Shown piece after piece: positions 1-5,615 of a stretch of 5,615 bases of DNA. Below the pieces are notes generated by a model, which was given only the letters and a program-made list of their open reading frames with translations, searched no databases and was not told the origin of the DNA. The DNA comes from Armatimonadota bacterium (lineage in GTDB: Bacteria; Armatimonadota; Fimbriimonadia; Fimbriimonadales; Fimbriimonadaceae), in the NCBI GenBank assembly GCA_023423495.1, contig JAFAFM010000210.1, positions 1-5,615 on the forward strand, read 5' to 3'. Position 1 is the stretch's first letter. Each line of letters starts with the position of its first letter. Made by a program: the position numbers and the translations under genes.

Positions 1-398
1 GGGTACCGCCGGGTCAAGGCGATCGCCAGATTAAGCTGGGTCATGGCAGCCTCTCCGATTTGGAATGGACCGTCCGGCTCCTGGAAATGCAGCACGATGT
101 CACCCCATCCGACCCCGCATTTGACACAAGAATCCTTGAGCTAATGAGTCGCGGTCACCTTACAGATGTTGACGCCCAAATTCTTAGCGCTGCTCTTCGA
201 CACCTGACCGAGCAGAGAGTTCGCCTCTTCCTGCTGTGTTTTGAAAAAGACCTGATTCCTGTGGAGGAGGAGAAACTTAGCCGCCTGGCGACAGCTGCCG
301 GCTACGACAATCGAGACGCATTTTTGGAAGTTCATCACGGCCATATCCGGGCAGTGAGGGCGATCTACCTTCATACTGTGGAACGTCTCAACGCATGA
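1..398 (+). CDS. glnE: Glutamine synthetase adenylyltransferase/deadenylase, C-terminal end (partial)
   Basis: Partial gene open through the left edge; the first complete codon is at base 3, giving 131 visible residues before the TGA at 396-398. GlnE is a cytoplasmic enzyme that adenylylates and deadenylylates glutamine synthetase in response to nitrogen status. The visible part starts with the family signature: IKLGHGSLSDLEWTV at bases 30-74 matches the usual IKLGxGGLxDxEWxVQ motif near the end of the C-terminal adenylyltransferase domain. An all-helical tail follows, closing with A-GYDNRDAFLE...IRAVRAIY, the typical last helices of GlnE. The second glycine of the GG pair is serine here. A TTG at base 60 could be mistaken for a start and would give a 112-residue protein, but the motif reads through it, so it is internal. 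The full protein is normally about 900-1000 residues. The stop overlaps the plsY start (ATGA). Family call is from motif recognition; GlnD is less likely because its C-terminus carries ACT domains. Confidence 0.85.
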   Translation, partial: VPPGQGDRQIKLGHGSLSDLEWTVRLLEMQHDVTPSDPAFDTRILELMSRGHLTDVDAQILSAALRHLTEQRVRLFLLCFEKDLIPVEEEKLSRLATAAGYDNRDAFLEVHHGHIRAVRAIYLHTVERLNA

Positions 399-1036
399 CG
401 GTGAATCTGATTCTATTGTTGGTTGGTTCCTACTTGATGGGCGCGATCCCATTCGGGGTTTTGGTGGCCAAGAGTCGCGGCGTCGACATCATGTCTGTGG
501 GCAGCGGAAACACCGGCGCCACGAACGTGATGCGAGCCCTCGGGAAGGGACCCGGGTACACAGTGTTCGCGCTGGATCTCCTCAAAGGACTTATCCCGGC
601 GTTGGTAGCGCGATGGCTGTTCCCTGACCGGCAAGAATTTTGGATGCTGGCCGGGGCCGCCGCAATCATCGGCCACAGCTTTTCCCCTTTTCTCAAATTC
701 AAGGGTGGCAAAGGCATCTCAACCGCTCTCGGAATGGCGCTTGGCACGTCGCCGATCGTCGCACTGATCGCCTTTGTAGTTTTCGTGGTGATACTGTTGG
801 CGACCAAGTACGTGAGCTTGGCGAGCCTCATCGGCTGCGCGGCGACGATTCCCCTGTGCCTAACCTTCGGAGATTCCAAATGGGTCGTAGGAGGCTTCGC
901 CTTGCTGACCGCATTTGTGATCTATCGTCATCGGGCAAACATTAAGCGGTTGATGCAGGGGACGGAGTCCAAATTTGGTTCGAAGCCGGAACCCCCGCCC
1001 AAACAATCGCCCGAGGAAGACGAAGGTGCTGCGTGA
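395..1036 (+). CDS. plsY: Glycerol-3-phosphate acyltransferase PlsY
   Basis: PlsY transfers an acyl group from acyl-phosphate to glycerol-3-phosphate, making lysophosphatidic acid, the first step of phospholipid synthesis, in the cytoplasmic membrane; it works with PlsX and PlsC. The 213-residue product has the normal family length plus a short tail. All three conserved motifs are visible: GSGNTGATNV at about residues 36-45, GHSFSPFLKFKGGKG at about 93-107 (glycine-rich phosphate-binding loop), and HRANIKRLMQGTESKFG at about 179-195. Hydrophobic segments at roughly 4-22, 55-75, 82-98, 118-136, 140-156 and 164-177 fit the multi-span fold. The tail after residue 195 is hydrophilic, rich in proline and acidic residues, and its codons overlap the next gene. 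The ATG at 395 overlaps the glnE stop as ATGA, which suggests translational coupling; no strong Shine-Dalgarno sequence stands before it. Confidence 0.96.
   Translation: MTVNLILLLVGSYLMGAIPFGVLVAKSRGVDIMSVGSGNTGATNVMRALGKGPGYTVFALDLLKGLIPALVARWLFPDRQEFWMLAGAAAIIGHSFSPFLKFKGGKGISTALGMALGTSPIVALIAFVVFVVILLATKYVSLASLIGCAATIPLCLTFGDSKWVVGGFALLTAFVIYRHRANIKRLMQGTESKFGSKPEPPPKQSPEEDEGAA
1013..1018 (+). promoter_or_regulatory. Probable ribosome binding site for the zinc-ribbon membrane protein
   Basis: GAGGAA inside the 3' end of plsY lies 7 bases before the GTG at 1026, so it supports that start. A rival site, GGAG at 964-967, lies 7 bases before a TTG at 975, so the start choice is not fully settled. 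Confidence 0.5.
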
Positions 1037-1826
1037 CCACCTCTTCGCTAACCCTTGGTCATTTGTGGCGGGGTGTGCGATTTGGATTCCGGTTGGAATT
1101 TGGATCGTCTCCCTCATCCACTGGATGGTTCAAGCCGACGTGGACGCGCTCACCGGCTTTACTGGCATATTGGTGGCGGCAGGACTTGGAATGACGGGCA
1201 TGATCTCCCGCAACCCGATCATCGCCCCGGCAACCTTCTTCGGCATGGTGGGAACCCTCATTGCTTTCCCCATCGCGCGCGGCGCTTTTCAACGTCGGCA
1301 GCTGGACAAAATCGATATCGAAGCCATCGAACGCGCGTACGAGCTATTAGATCGACAACCAGGAAACGCGGCGGCGAAGTTCAAACTGGCGAAAACCGTT
1401 TACAACAAAGGGATGGTGGCTTATGCCCTGACACTTGCCGAGGACGCTATCCAATCGATGCCTGAATCCGTCTTCTTCGAAGAACATCGGATTCTGAACT
1501 CGTGGCGGAATTACCGAATTCCCGCAGGGCAGCGCACCGTACTCGACTGCCTCAAGTGTGGCAAACCGAACCAACCAGGCTTTACTCATTGTCAAAGGTG
1601 CGGGGCACCCTTCCTGCTGGATCACGCTCGCGGATCATGGATAGGTACGACGTTAGCGAAGAAGTTTGTCGCTGCTTGGATCGGAATCATGGTTGCGCTG
1701 ATTGGAATACCGCTGGCTAGCACTTCGCTAAACCCGTCTTTGGCTATTTTCGTGATCGTGGCTTTGATGCTCGCCGCAGGGGGCGTAGTTTTTGCTGCCT
1801 TCCGATCTGGGGGTAGTGCTTCTTGA
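1026..1826 (+). CDS. Unrecognised membrane protein with TPR-like segment and zinc ribbon
   Basis: I do not recognise this 266-residue protein as a named family. Numbered from the GTG at 1026, it has an N-terminal group of two or three hydrophobic segments (about 13-33, 44-60 and 65-85). A cytosol-like helical stretch follows (about 95-146), in which AAKFKLAKTVYNKGMVAYAL and the residues up to ...QSMP resemble one TPR unit. Next comes a zinc ribbon with Cys175-x2-Cys178 and Cys189-x2-Cys192 (CLKCGK...CQRCGAPF), and finally two hydrophobic segments (about 214-233 and 236-258). The likely layout is a soluble TPR/zinc-ribbon module held between membrane anchors, perhaps as a scaffold or interaction protein; this is inference. 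An upstream TTG at 975 would add 17 basic residues and lengthen the plsY overlap from 11 to 62 bases; GTG is preferred because its short overlap matches the other junctions. The stop overlaps the permease start as TGATG. The position between plsY and lptF/G suggests an envelope role. Confidence 0.8.
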   Translation: MLRDHLFANPWSFVAGCAIWIPVGIWIVSLIHWMVQADVDALTGFTGILVAAGLGMTGMISRNPIIAPATFFGMVGTLIAFPIARGAFQRRQLDKIDIEAIERAYELLDRQPGNAAAKFKLAKTVYNKGMVAYALTLAEDAIQSMPESVFFEEHRILNSWRNYRIPAGQRTVLDCLKCGKPNQPGFTHCQRCGAPFLLDHARGSWIGTTLAKKFVAAWIGIMVALIGIPLASTSLNPSLAIFVIVALMLAAGGVVFAAFRSGGSAS

Positions 1827-2899
1827 TGAAGAAGCTGGACTGGTACATGCTGAAGGAGCTTACGGTTCCGTTCCTCATCGGGACGGTGGCCGTTCTCTTG
1901 ATGTTTCAGGCGAACCAGTTCATCTACCTCTTCAAAAGTGTTTCGCTCCAGAACGTTCCATTTTCCGCATTCGCCCAGCTCGTTCTGTACAAGACTCCCT
2001 ACTGGGCAAATATGACGCTTCCTGTCGGAATGTCATTGGCGGCATCGCTGGCAATGTCCAGAATCACAAGAGAGAGCGAGCTCACCGCGATCCGGGCCGT
2101 AGGAGTGCGAATCCTACGAGTGATCATGCCGGTTGCCTTTTTCGGACTGCTGGTGGCGATCGGAAACTTTTATATCGTCGAAAGGGTGATGCCCCCTGCC
2201 GAGAAACGTTTCAACAAGCTCTCCAACGAGGTGGGCGTCGCGGGTGGAATCCCTACTTTCAACCAGAACGTCGGCATCAAGCTTAAGAACTGGTATGTCA
2301 ATTTCGGCTCTGTAAGGAGGGACGACGCCGGCAATCTTTTACTGAGCGACGTCGTCCTTTTCGACCGTCCACAGCCGAACCAAACCGTGATTCTCACTGC
2401 GAAAACCGGACGGTATACGGCTGGAAACTGGTCCATGGAGAACGTCTTCGGGTGGGTGTTCCAAGGTCAGGAACTTCTGAGTGCCAAGGCGGAGGAGCCG
2501 CTATTAATCACGGAGCCGGTCGAGATCGATTCTATTTTCAGCAGTCCCGTGGTAGAGGAAAAGACGCTCGACGAATTGCGCCAATCGATTGAGCGGAACC
2601 GCCGCTCGGGTCGAAGCACCCGAACCGAGGAAGTTCAGTACCACAACCGATTTGCCGTGCCTGCCGCCTGCCTCGTCTTTGCCATCGTCGGACCCGTGTT
2701 TGCCGTTATGTTCGCGCGCAGCGGCGCTTTCCTTGGCGTTTTGTTAAGCTTTGTACTCGTAATCGTTTACTATAACGCCTGGGTAATCAGCACGGAAATC
2801 TTGGGCAAGAACGGTTGGACAGCTCCCTGGCTTGCGGCTTGGCTGCCAAACATTCTGTTCATCATTCTCGGTCTCTTCGCAATTCGGAGGCTGGAGTGA
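1826..2899 (+). CDS. lptF/lptG: LptF/LptG-family LPS export permease
   Basis: Inner-membrane permease of the LptB2FG type, which extracts LPS from the outer leaflet of the inner membrane and passes it to the periplasmic bridge. The 357-residue product has the family plan: three N-terminal membrane helices (about 12-35, 50-78 and 97-118), a periplasmic beta-jellyroll (about 125-265), and three C-terminal helices (about 276-297, 300-321 and 331-354). The stretch LPVGMSLAASLAMSRI (65-80) followed by ESELTAIRAVGV (83-94) is the typical helix and ATPase-coupling loop of this family, and the length is normal. I cannot tell LptF from LptG by eye, and only one permease is present here; a partner could be elsewhere or the protein could pair with itself. 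The ATG at 1826 is chosen over a TTG at 1823, with TGATG coupling to the gene before. A run of G at 1809-1813 may act as a weak ribosome binding site. It overlaps lptD as GTGA. Confidence 0.92.
   Translation: MKKLDWYMLKELTVPFLIGTVAVLLMFQANQFIYLFKSVSLQNVPFSAFAQLVLYKTPYWANMTLPVGMSLAASLAMSRITRESELTAIRAVGVRILRVIMPVAFFGLLVAIGNFYIVERVMPPAEKRFNKLSNEVGVAGGIPTFNQNVGIKLKNWYVNFGSVRRDDAGNLLLSDVVLFDRPQPNQTVILTAKTGRYTAGNWSMENVFGWVFQGQELLSAKAEEPLLITEPVEIDSIFSSPVVEEKTLDELRQSIERNRRSGRSTRTEEVQYHNRFAVPAACLVFAIVGPVFAVMFARSGAFLGVLLSFVLVIVYYNAWVISTEILGKNGWTAPWLAAWLPNILFIILGLFAIRRLE
2886..2890 (+). promoter_or_regulatory. Strong Shine-Dalgarno sequence deciding the lptD start
   Basis: GGAGG sits inside the last codons of the permease gene, 5 bases before the GTG at 2896. 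It is the clearest ribosome binding site in the window and, with the signal peptide that follows, fixes the lptD start at 2896 and not further upstream (an ATG at 2815 lies in frame). Confidence 0.75.
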
Positions 2900-5214
2900 A
2901 GGTCCAGGCAGTATCGTGCCTATGCCTCATCAGCGCAATCGGAGCAGCTCAAGATATCGGTGGGGCAATTCGGGGTGCTGTTCAAACCCTTAAAGACAAG
3001 GAACTGTTGCCTCGCCCGCAGCAGATCCCTCCGACCCAGCCTCAGGTCAACGACCCACGAGTGAGGTCAGGACAAATTCCGCCGAGCGTCGACCCGAATC
3101 GCCAAGAACTTCAAATCGTGCGCTCTGGCAAGACCGTCCGCTCAGGGCCAAATATCAAGCTCACCGAGGGGGCGCAACTCATTTATCGGGGCTACGAAAT
3201 CTTTGCCGACGAGATTGACGGCAACCTCGATACCAATGTCTTCAAGGCGACCGGCAATGTCCGGGTCTTTGGAGAAAAAGCCTTCGTTCGGGGCGACGAG
3301 GTAACGGTGAATATGCGGAACGAAACGTTCCTTGCTCGCGATGCTTTTGTGGACGCCCGGCCTTCCCTACTTGGTGGGCAGATTCAGCGGAATTTGTACA
3401 TCAAAGGCGGCACAACTTATGGTAGCGAGCGAGAGATCTTCGGAGAGAACTGCACTGTCACCTCCTGCGATCGTGAAGTCCCGCACTATCACGTGAAAAC
3501 CGCGAAAGCCACAATTCGCCCCGGCAAACGAGCGATCTTTCGCAAGCTCTCCATACATCTCTTCGATAAGACGATCCTGAAACTGCCCTACTTGTCCATC
3601 CCATTGGACGAGCGCTTCTATCGCTATCTTCCCGAAGTCGGGCAAACTTTCGATGAAGGATATTACGTAAAGTTCAAATTTGGAATCCCGCTTCGGAGCG
3701 ATGATAACTTCCTGGATACCAGAGTTGACTACTACACCAAAAAGGGTCCTGCGCTAGGCCTGGATTTTAACTACGCAAATCCAAATCTGAGAGGACTGAT
3801 CAATACCTATGCAGTCTTGGGACAAGATAAAACCCTGACGATCTCAACTCGGCATAGACAGGACTTCAAGTTTGGCATTCTCACATTTGACAATAATTTT
3901 CAGCAAAACAATTATCTATCTGCACCGCAATCAACCATATTAAATACGCGATTTGGATTCCTTATTCCCCAAGCCCGCGGGACGAATACCCGCTTGGACA
4001 TTTTAAGAAATGAAAACAAAACAGGCAACAGAACGGCGGAAGCTCAATCGTACAAGGTTTCCGACAATCGGCGCTGGAACGAGTATCTTCGGACGATTTT
4101 CGATGTCGGTCTGTCGAGAAGCGCTTCACGCTCCACATCTTTTTCGACTGAGCGTGAGCAAGTCGACCTCAAGCTCAAAGCTGACTATGACCTGCAAAGG
4201 GCGACCGCGCAGTTTGAATATCAGCGAGCAATTCCGGTAGGCGAAACAAGCAATTTTTTCAGCGGGGCCGACCGGACGCCCGTCATCACCCTCCTTACAG
4301 ATTCTCGAAAGCTCTTTGGTCGCCGAGATATCGGATGGCCGTTTAACGCCGAGTTCAGCGTGGGTGAATTTTCAAACTCCCTCGATCGGAATAAGGTGGG
4401 ACGGGGAAATTTCGACATTCAGATCAACCGTCCTGACCGAAGCAGAAACCGGCTGAGGCTCGACGTTGCAGGAAGATTCAAGCAGGGCATTTATAGTGAC
4501 GATACGGCCCAATACACGCTCGGCCTTGGACTCCAAGCCAGCTACGCTTTGGGCTACGACACGAGCATAAACCTTCGTTACAATTACCTTCGACCCTACG
4601 GCTTCTCCCCCTTGCAGATCGATAGAATCGGCCGCTCCAATCTCATCAGCGCTGATCTTAGTTTCCGGCCCTATCGCACTCTTTTGATTGGCGCCCAAAC
4701 AGGATACGACATTCTTCAGTTACAACAAGAGACTTTGGGTCCAAAAGTTGCTTGGCAGGCAGTGGGGGTGAGAATGGAATACCGTCCCGTTGATTACATT
4801 TCTCTGCGAGCTTTGAGCACTTACGATAGCTTCCAGGGTGCCTGGAACAATGTTCGTATCGATTTGGCCTATCAGCCCGGCGCGACTTTCGTCGGCTTGG
4901 GCGCGAAATATGACGGTATCCGGCAAACATGGAGCTCTCTAACTGGTTTTGTCGACGGTTTCAAATGGGGTCGGCTCCGAACGAGCGCGCTCTTTAGCTA
5001 CAACGGCTACTTACAGCGTTTTGAATCTCGGCACCTTCAGCTCACTTATGACCTTCACTGTGCCGAGGCGATCATGACGATCATTGATAATCCAATTGGG
5101 TTTCGATCCGGTACCAGCATTAACTTTTACGTTAGGATTAAGGCGTTCCCGTTCAATACTGGATTCGGTACGGGAACCAGTGGACAACCCATTAGCCTCG
5201 GCGGGGGCCGTTAA
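2896..5214 (+). CDS. lptD: LptD/OstA-like outer-membrane LPS assembly protein
   Basis: LptD receives LPS from the periplasmic Lpt bridge and inserts it into the outer leaflet of the outer membrane, normally with the lipoprotein LptE. The 772-residue product begins with a signal peptide (about 1-19, likely cleaved near AIGAA-QD). A proline-rich linker follows (about 38-84) with three VRSG copies. An OstA/LptA-like beta-jellyroll spans about 85-170 (LTEGAQLIYRGYEIFADEID, then VFKATGNVRVFG and RGDEV). The LptD transition segment ENCTVTSCD (184-192) then leads through PHYHVKTAKATI and LKLPYLSIPL into a long beta-rich barrel to the C-terminus. The mature protein has only three cysteines, 186, 191 and 722, the last near the C-terminus where LptD proteins carry conserved cysteine. 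The length is close to that of E. coli LptD. The GTG start overlaps the permease stop as GTGA and has a strong GGAGG 5 bases upstream. The C-terminus ends in a glycine-rich GGGR, not an aromatic residue. Confidence 0.9.
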   Translation: MKVQAVSCLCLISAIGAAQDIGGAIRGAVQTLKDKELLPRPQQIPPTQPQVNDPRVRSGQIPPSVDPNRQELQIVRSGKTVRSGPNIKLTEGAQLIYRGYEIFADEIDGNLDTNVFKATGNVRVFGEKAFVRGDEVTVNMRNETFLARDAFVDARPSLLGGQIQRNLYIKGGTTYGSEREIFGENCTVTSCDREVPHYHVKTAKATIRPGKRAIFRKLSIHLFDKTILKLPYLSIPLDERFYRYLPEVGQTFDEGYYVKFKFGIPLRSDDNFLDTRVDYYTKKGPALGLDFNYANPNLRGLINTYAVLGQDKTLTISTRHRQDFKFGILTFDNNFQQNNYLSAPQSTILNTRFGFLIPQARGTNTRLDILRNENKTGNRTAEAQSYKVSDNRRWNEYLRTIFDVGLSRSASRSTSFSTEREQVDLKLKADYDLQRATAQFEYQRAIPVGETSNFFSGADRTPVITLLTDSRKLFGRRDIGWPFNAEFSVGEFSNSLDRNKVGRGNFDIQINRPDRSRNRLRLDVAGRFKQGIYSDDTAQYTLGLGLQASYALGYDTSINLRYNYLRPYGFSPLQIDRIGRSNLISADLSFRPYRTLLIGAQTGYDILQLQQETLGPKVAWQAVGVRMEYRPVDYISLRALSTYDSFQGAWNNVRIDLAYQPGATFVGLGAKYDGIRQTWSSLTGFVDGFKWGRLRTSALFSYNGYLQRFESRHLQLTYDLHCAEAIMTIIDNPIGFRSGTSINFYVRIKAFPFNTGFGTGTSGQPISLGGGR

Positions 5215-5615
5215 CTACTGGCACTTGTGTAGTGCCTCATTGCAAATTTCCAGAACACTCTCGCAAGCACCATAAAAACAAATGCCCAAACTAATCCAAG
5301 CCCGACTAGTCGCAAGTCCGCTCCATGAACGAGTTGGGAGGCAGGAATAGTGGCAATAAATGCCATTGGCAGCACGAACGTCATAAACGATCGAATGTTT
5401 GGCCCATAGATATCCACGGGAAAGCGAGCGACATCTGTGAGCGTTTCCGTGAGAACCCAAAGGTTGTCTACTCTAACCAACCAAATTCCCGTGGTCATTA
5501 GCATTAACGAAACCGCATAGTAGATGAATAGTGACGCAAACAATAGTACGACATACGAAAGCCACGCGATTGGGTCTGGGCTAGCGTTCGCCTCCACAAC
5601 GCCGACGATAAGCAT
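5211..5615 (-). CDS. ABC-2 type transporter permease, DUF990 family, C-terminal half (partial)
   Basis: The reading frame is open through the right edge; 134 residues are visible and the methionine codon at the very edge is probably internal, as proteins of this family are about 260 residues. It looks like the C-terminal half of a DUF990/ABC2_membrane_6 permease, the membrane subunit of an exporter that works with a separate ATPase. Visible hydrophobic segments (numbered from the edge) lie at about 17-47, 76-96 and 104-122. Family-like features are DVARFPVDIYG (61-71), the FVLPMAFIATIPA segment (80-92), and the ending FWKFAMRHYTSASS, close to the usual R-Y-S-SAS ending. The substrate cannot be told from this fragment. 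It is transcribed toward lptD, and its stop (TAA, complement of 5211-5213) overlaps the lptD stop by three bases, so it belongs to another transcription unit. Confidence 0.82.
   Translation of the reverse strand: MLIVGVVEANASPDPIAWLSYVVLLFASLFIYYAVSLMLMTTGIWLVRVDNLWVLTETLTDVARFPVDIYGPNIRSFMTFVLPMAFIATIPASQLVHGADLRLVGLGLVWAFVFMVLARVFWKFAMRHYTSASS
5220..5236. terminator. Inverted repeat at the convergent gene ends, possible two-way terminator
   Basis: GGCACT-TGTGT-AGTGCC is a perfect 6-bp stem with a 5-base loop, starting 6 bases after the lptD stop and lying within the last codons of the - strand permease gene. Its position fits a two-way terminator or RNA 3'-end stabiliser, but no T-run follows on either strand and the stem is short. 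It could be chance within coding sequence. Confidence 0.3.

Noticed and set aside
141..452. 103-residue open frame on the - strand across glnE and plsY
   Set aside because: Opposite to two well-supported genes, with no family resemblance and no clear ribosome binding site.
430..879. 149-residue open frame on the - strand opposite plsY
   Set aside because: Its sequence is the antisense of conserved PlsY motifs; the length follows from GC-biased codons.
1792..2286. 164-residue open frame on the + strand over the end of the unknown gene and the start of the permease
   Set aside because: It overlaps clear membrane-protein coding in another frame, and its Arg/Gly-rich composition is typical of an out-of-frame shadow.
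2815..2895. Upstream ATG start for LptD at 2815
   Set aside because: It would put 27 extra residues ahead of the signal peptide and overlap the permease by 85 bases; GTG 2896 has GGAGG and a proper signal sequence.
2908..2928. Possible lipobox at Cys8 or Cys10 of LptD
   Set aside because: The cysteines are too close to the N-terminus and lie inside the hydrophobic core; AIGAA-QD fits an ordinary signal peptidase site better.
4010..4240. 76-residue open frame on the + strand within lptD
   Set aside because: Shifted-frame shadow inside a continuous 772-residue barrel protein, with no recognisable domain.
5215..5460. 81-residue - strand frame beside the ABC permease frame
   Set aside because: The neighbouring frame carries coherent membrane helices and DUF990-like motifs; this one does not.
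1..5615. Defence system, prophage, insertion sequence or CRISPR array
   Set aside because: No transposase, integrase, nuclease, repeat-spacer pattern or terminal repeats were seen; all the sequence is accounted for by six genes, five of them of recognisable families.

Overview
The window is densely packed bacterial chromosomal DNA. It holds five genes on the + strand, each overlapping the next by a few bases, and one partial gene on the - strand that converges on the last of them. All six reading frames run without an intergenic gap, so no promoter is expected inside the window. The LPS-export genes (an LptF/LptG permease and the outer-membrane protein LptD) point to a diderm (outer-membrane) bacterium. 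The GlnE tail is of the 'LSD-E-W-TV' type common outside Proteobacteria, and the gene order is not the usual proteobacterial one. A lineage such as Armatimonadota would fit, but that is a guess from general resemblance and not shown by the sequence.

Layout: (1) bases 1-398, the C-terminal end of glutamine synthetase adenylyltransferase/deadenylase (GlnE), cut by the window edge; (2) 395-1036, PlsY, the membrane glycerol-3-phosphate acyltransferase; (3) 1026-1826, an unrecognised multi-span membrane protein with a TPR-like helical segment and a four-cysteine zinc ribbon; (4) 1826-2899, an LptF/LptG-family permease; (5) 2896-5214, an LptD/OstA-like outer-membrane LPS assembly protein with signal peptide, OstA-like domain and beta-barrel; (6) 5211-5615 on the - strand, the C-terminal half of an ABC-2 type permease of the DUF990 (ABC2_membrane_6) family.

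How the genes fit together: PlsY starts phospholipid synthesis, while the permease and LptD move LPS (or a similar glycolipid) from the inner to the outer membrane. The core of the cluster is therefore an envelope-lipid operon, read through from the nitrogen-control gene glnE. The unknown zinc-ribbon membrane protein sits between phospholipid synthesis and LPS export and is the least explained item here. The convergent ABC permease belongs to a different transcription unit; its stop codon shares a TTAA tetranucleotide with that of lptD. I saw no RNA genes, CRISPR array, insertion sequence or phage remnant. Apart from the unknown gene, this looks like housekeeping DNA in an interesting arrangement, not a hidden defence or mobile system.
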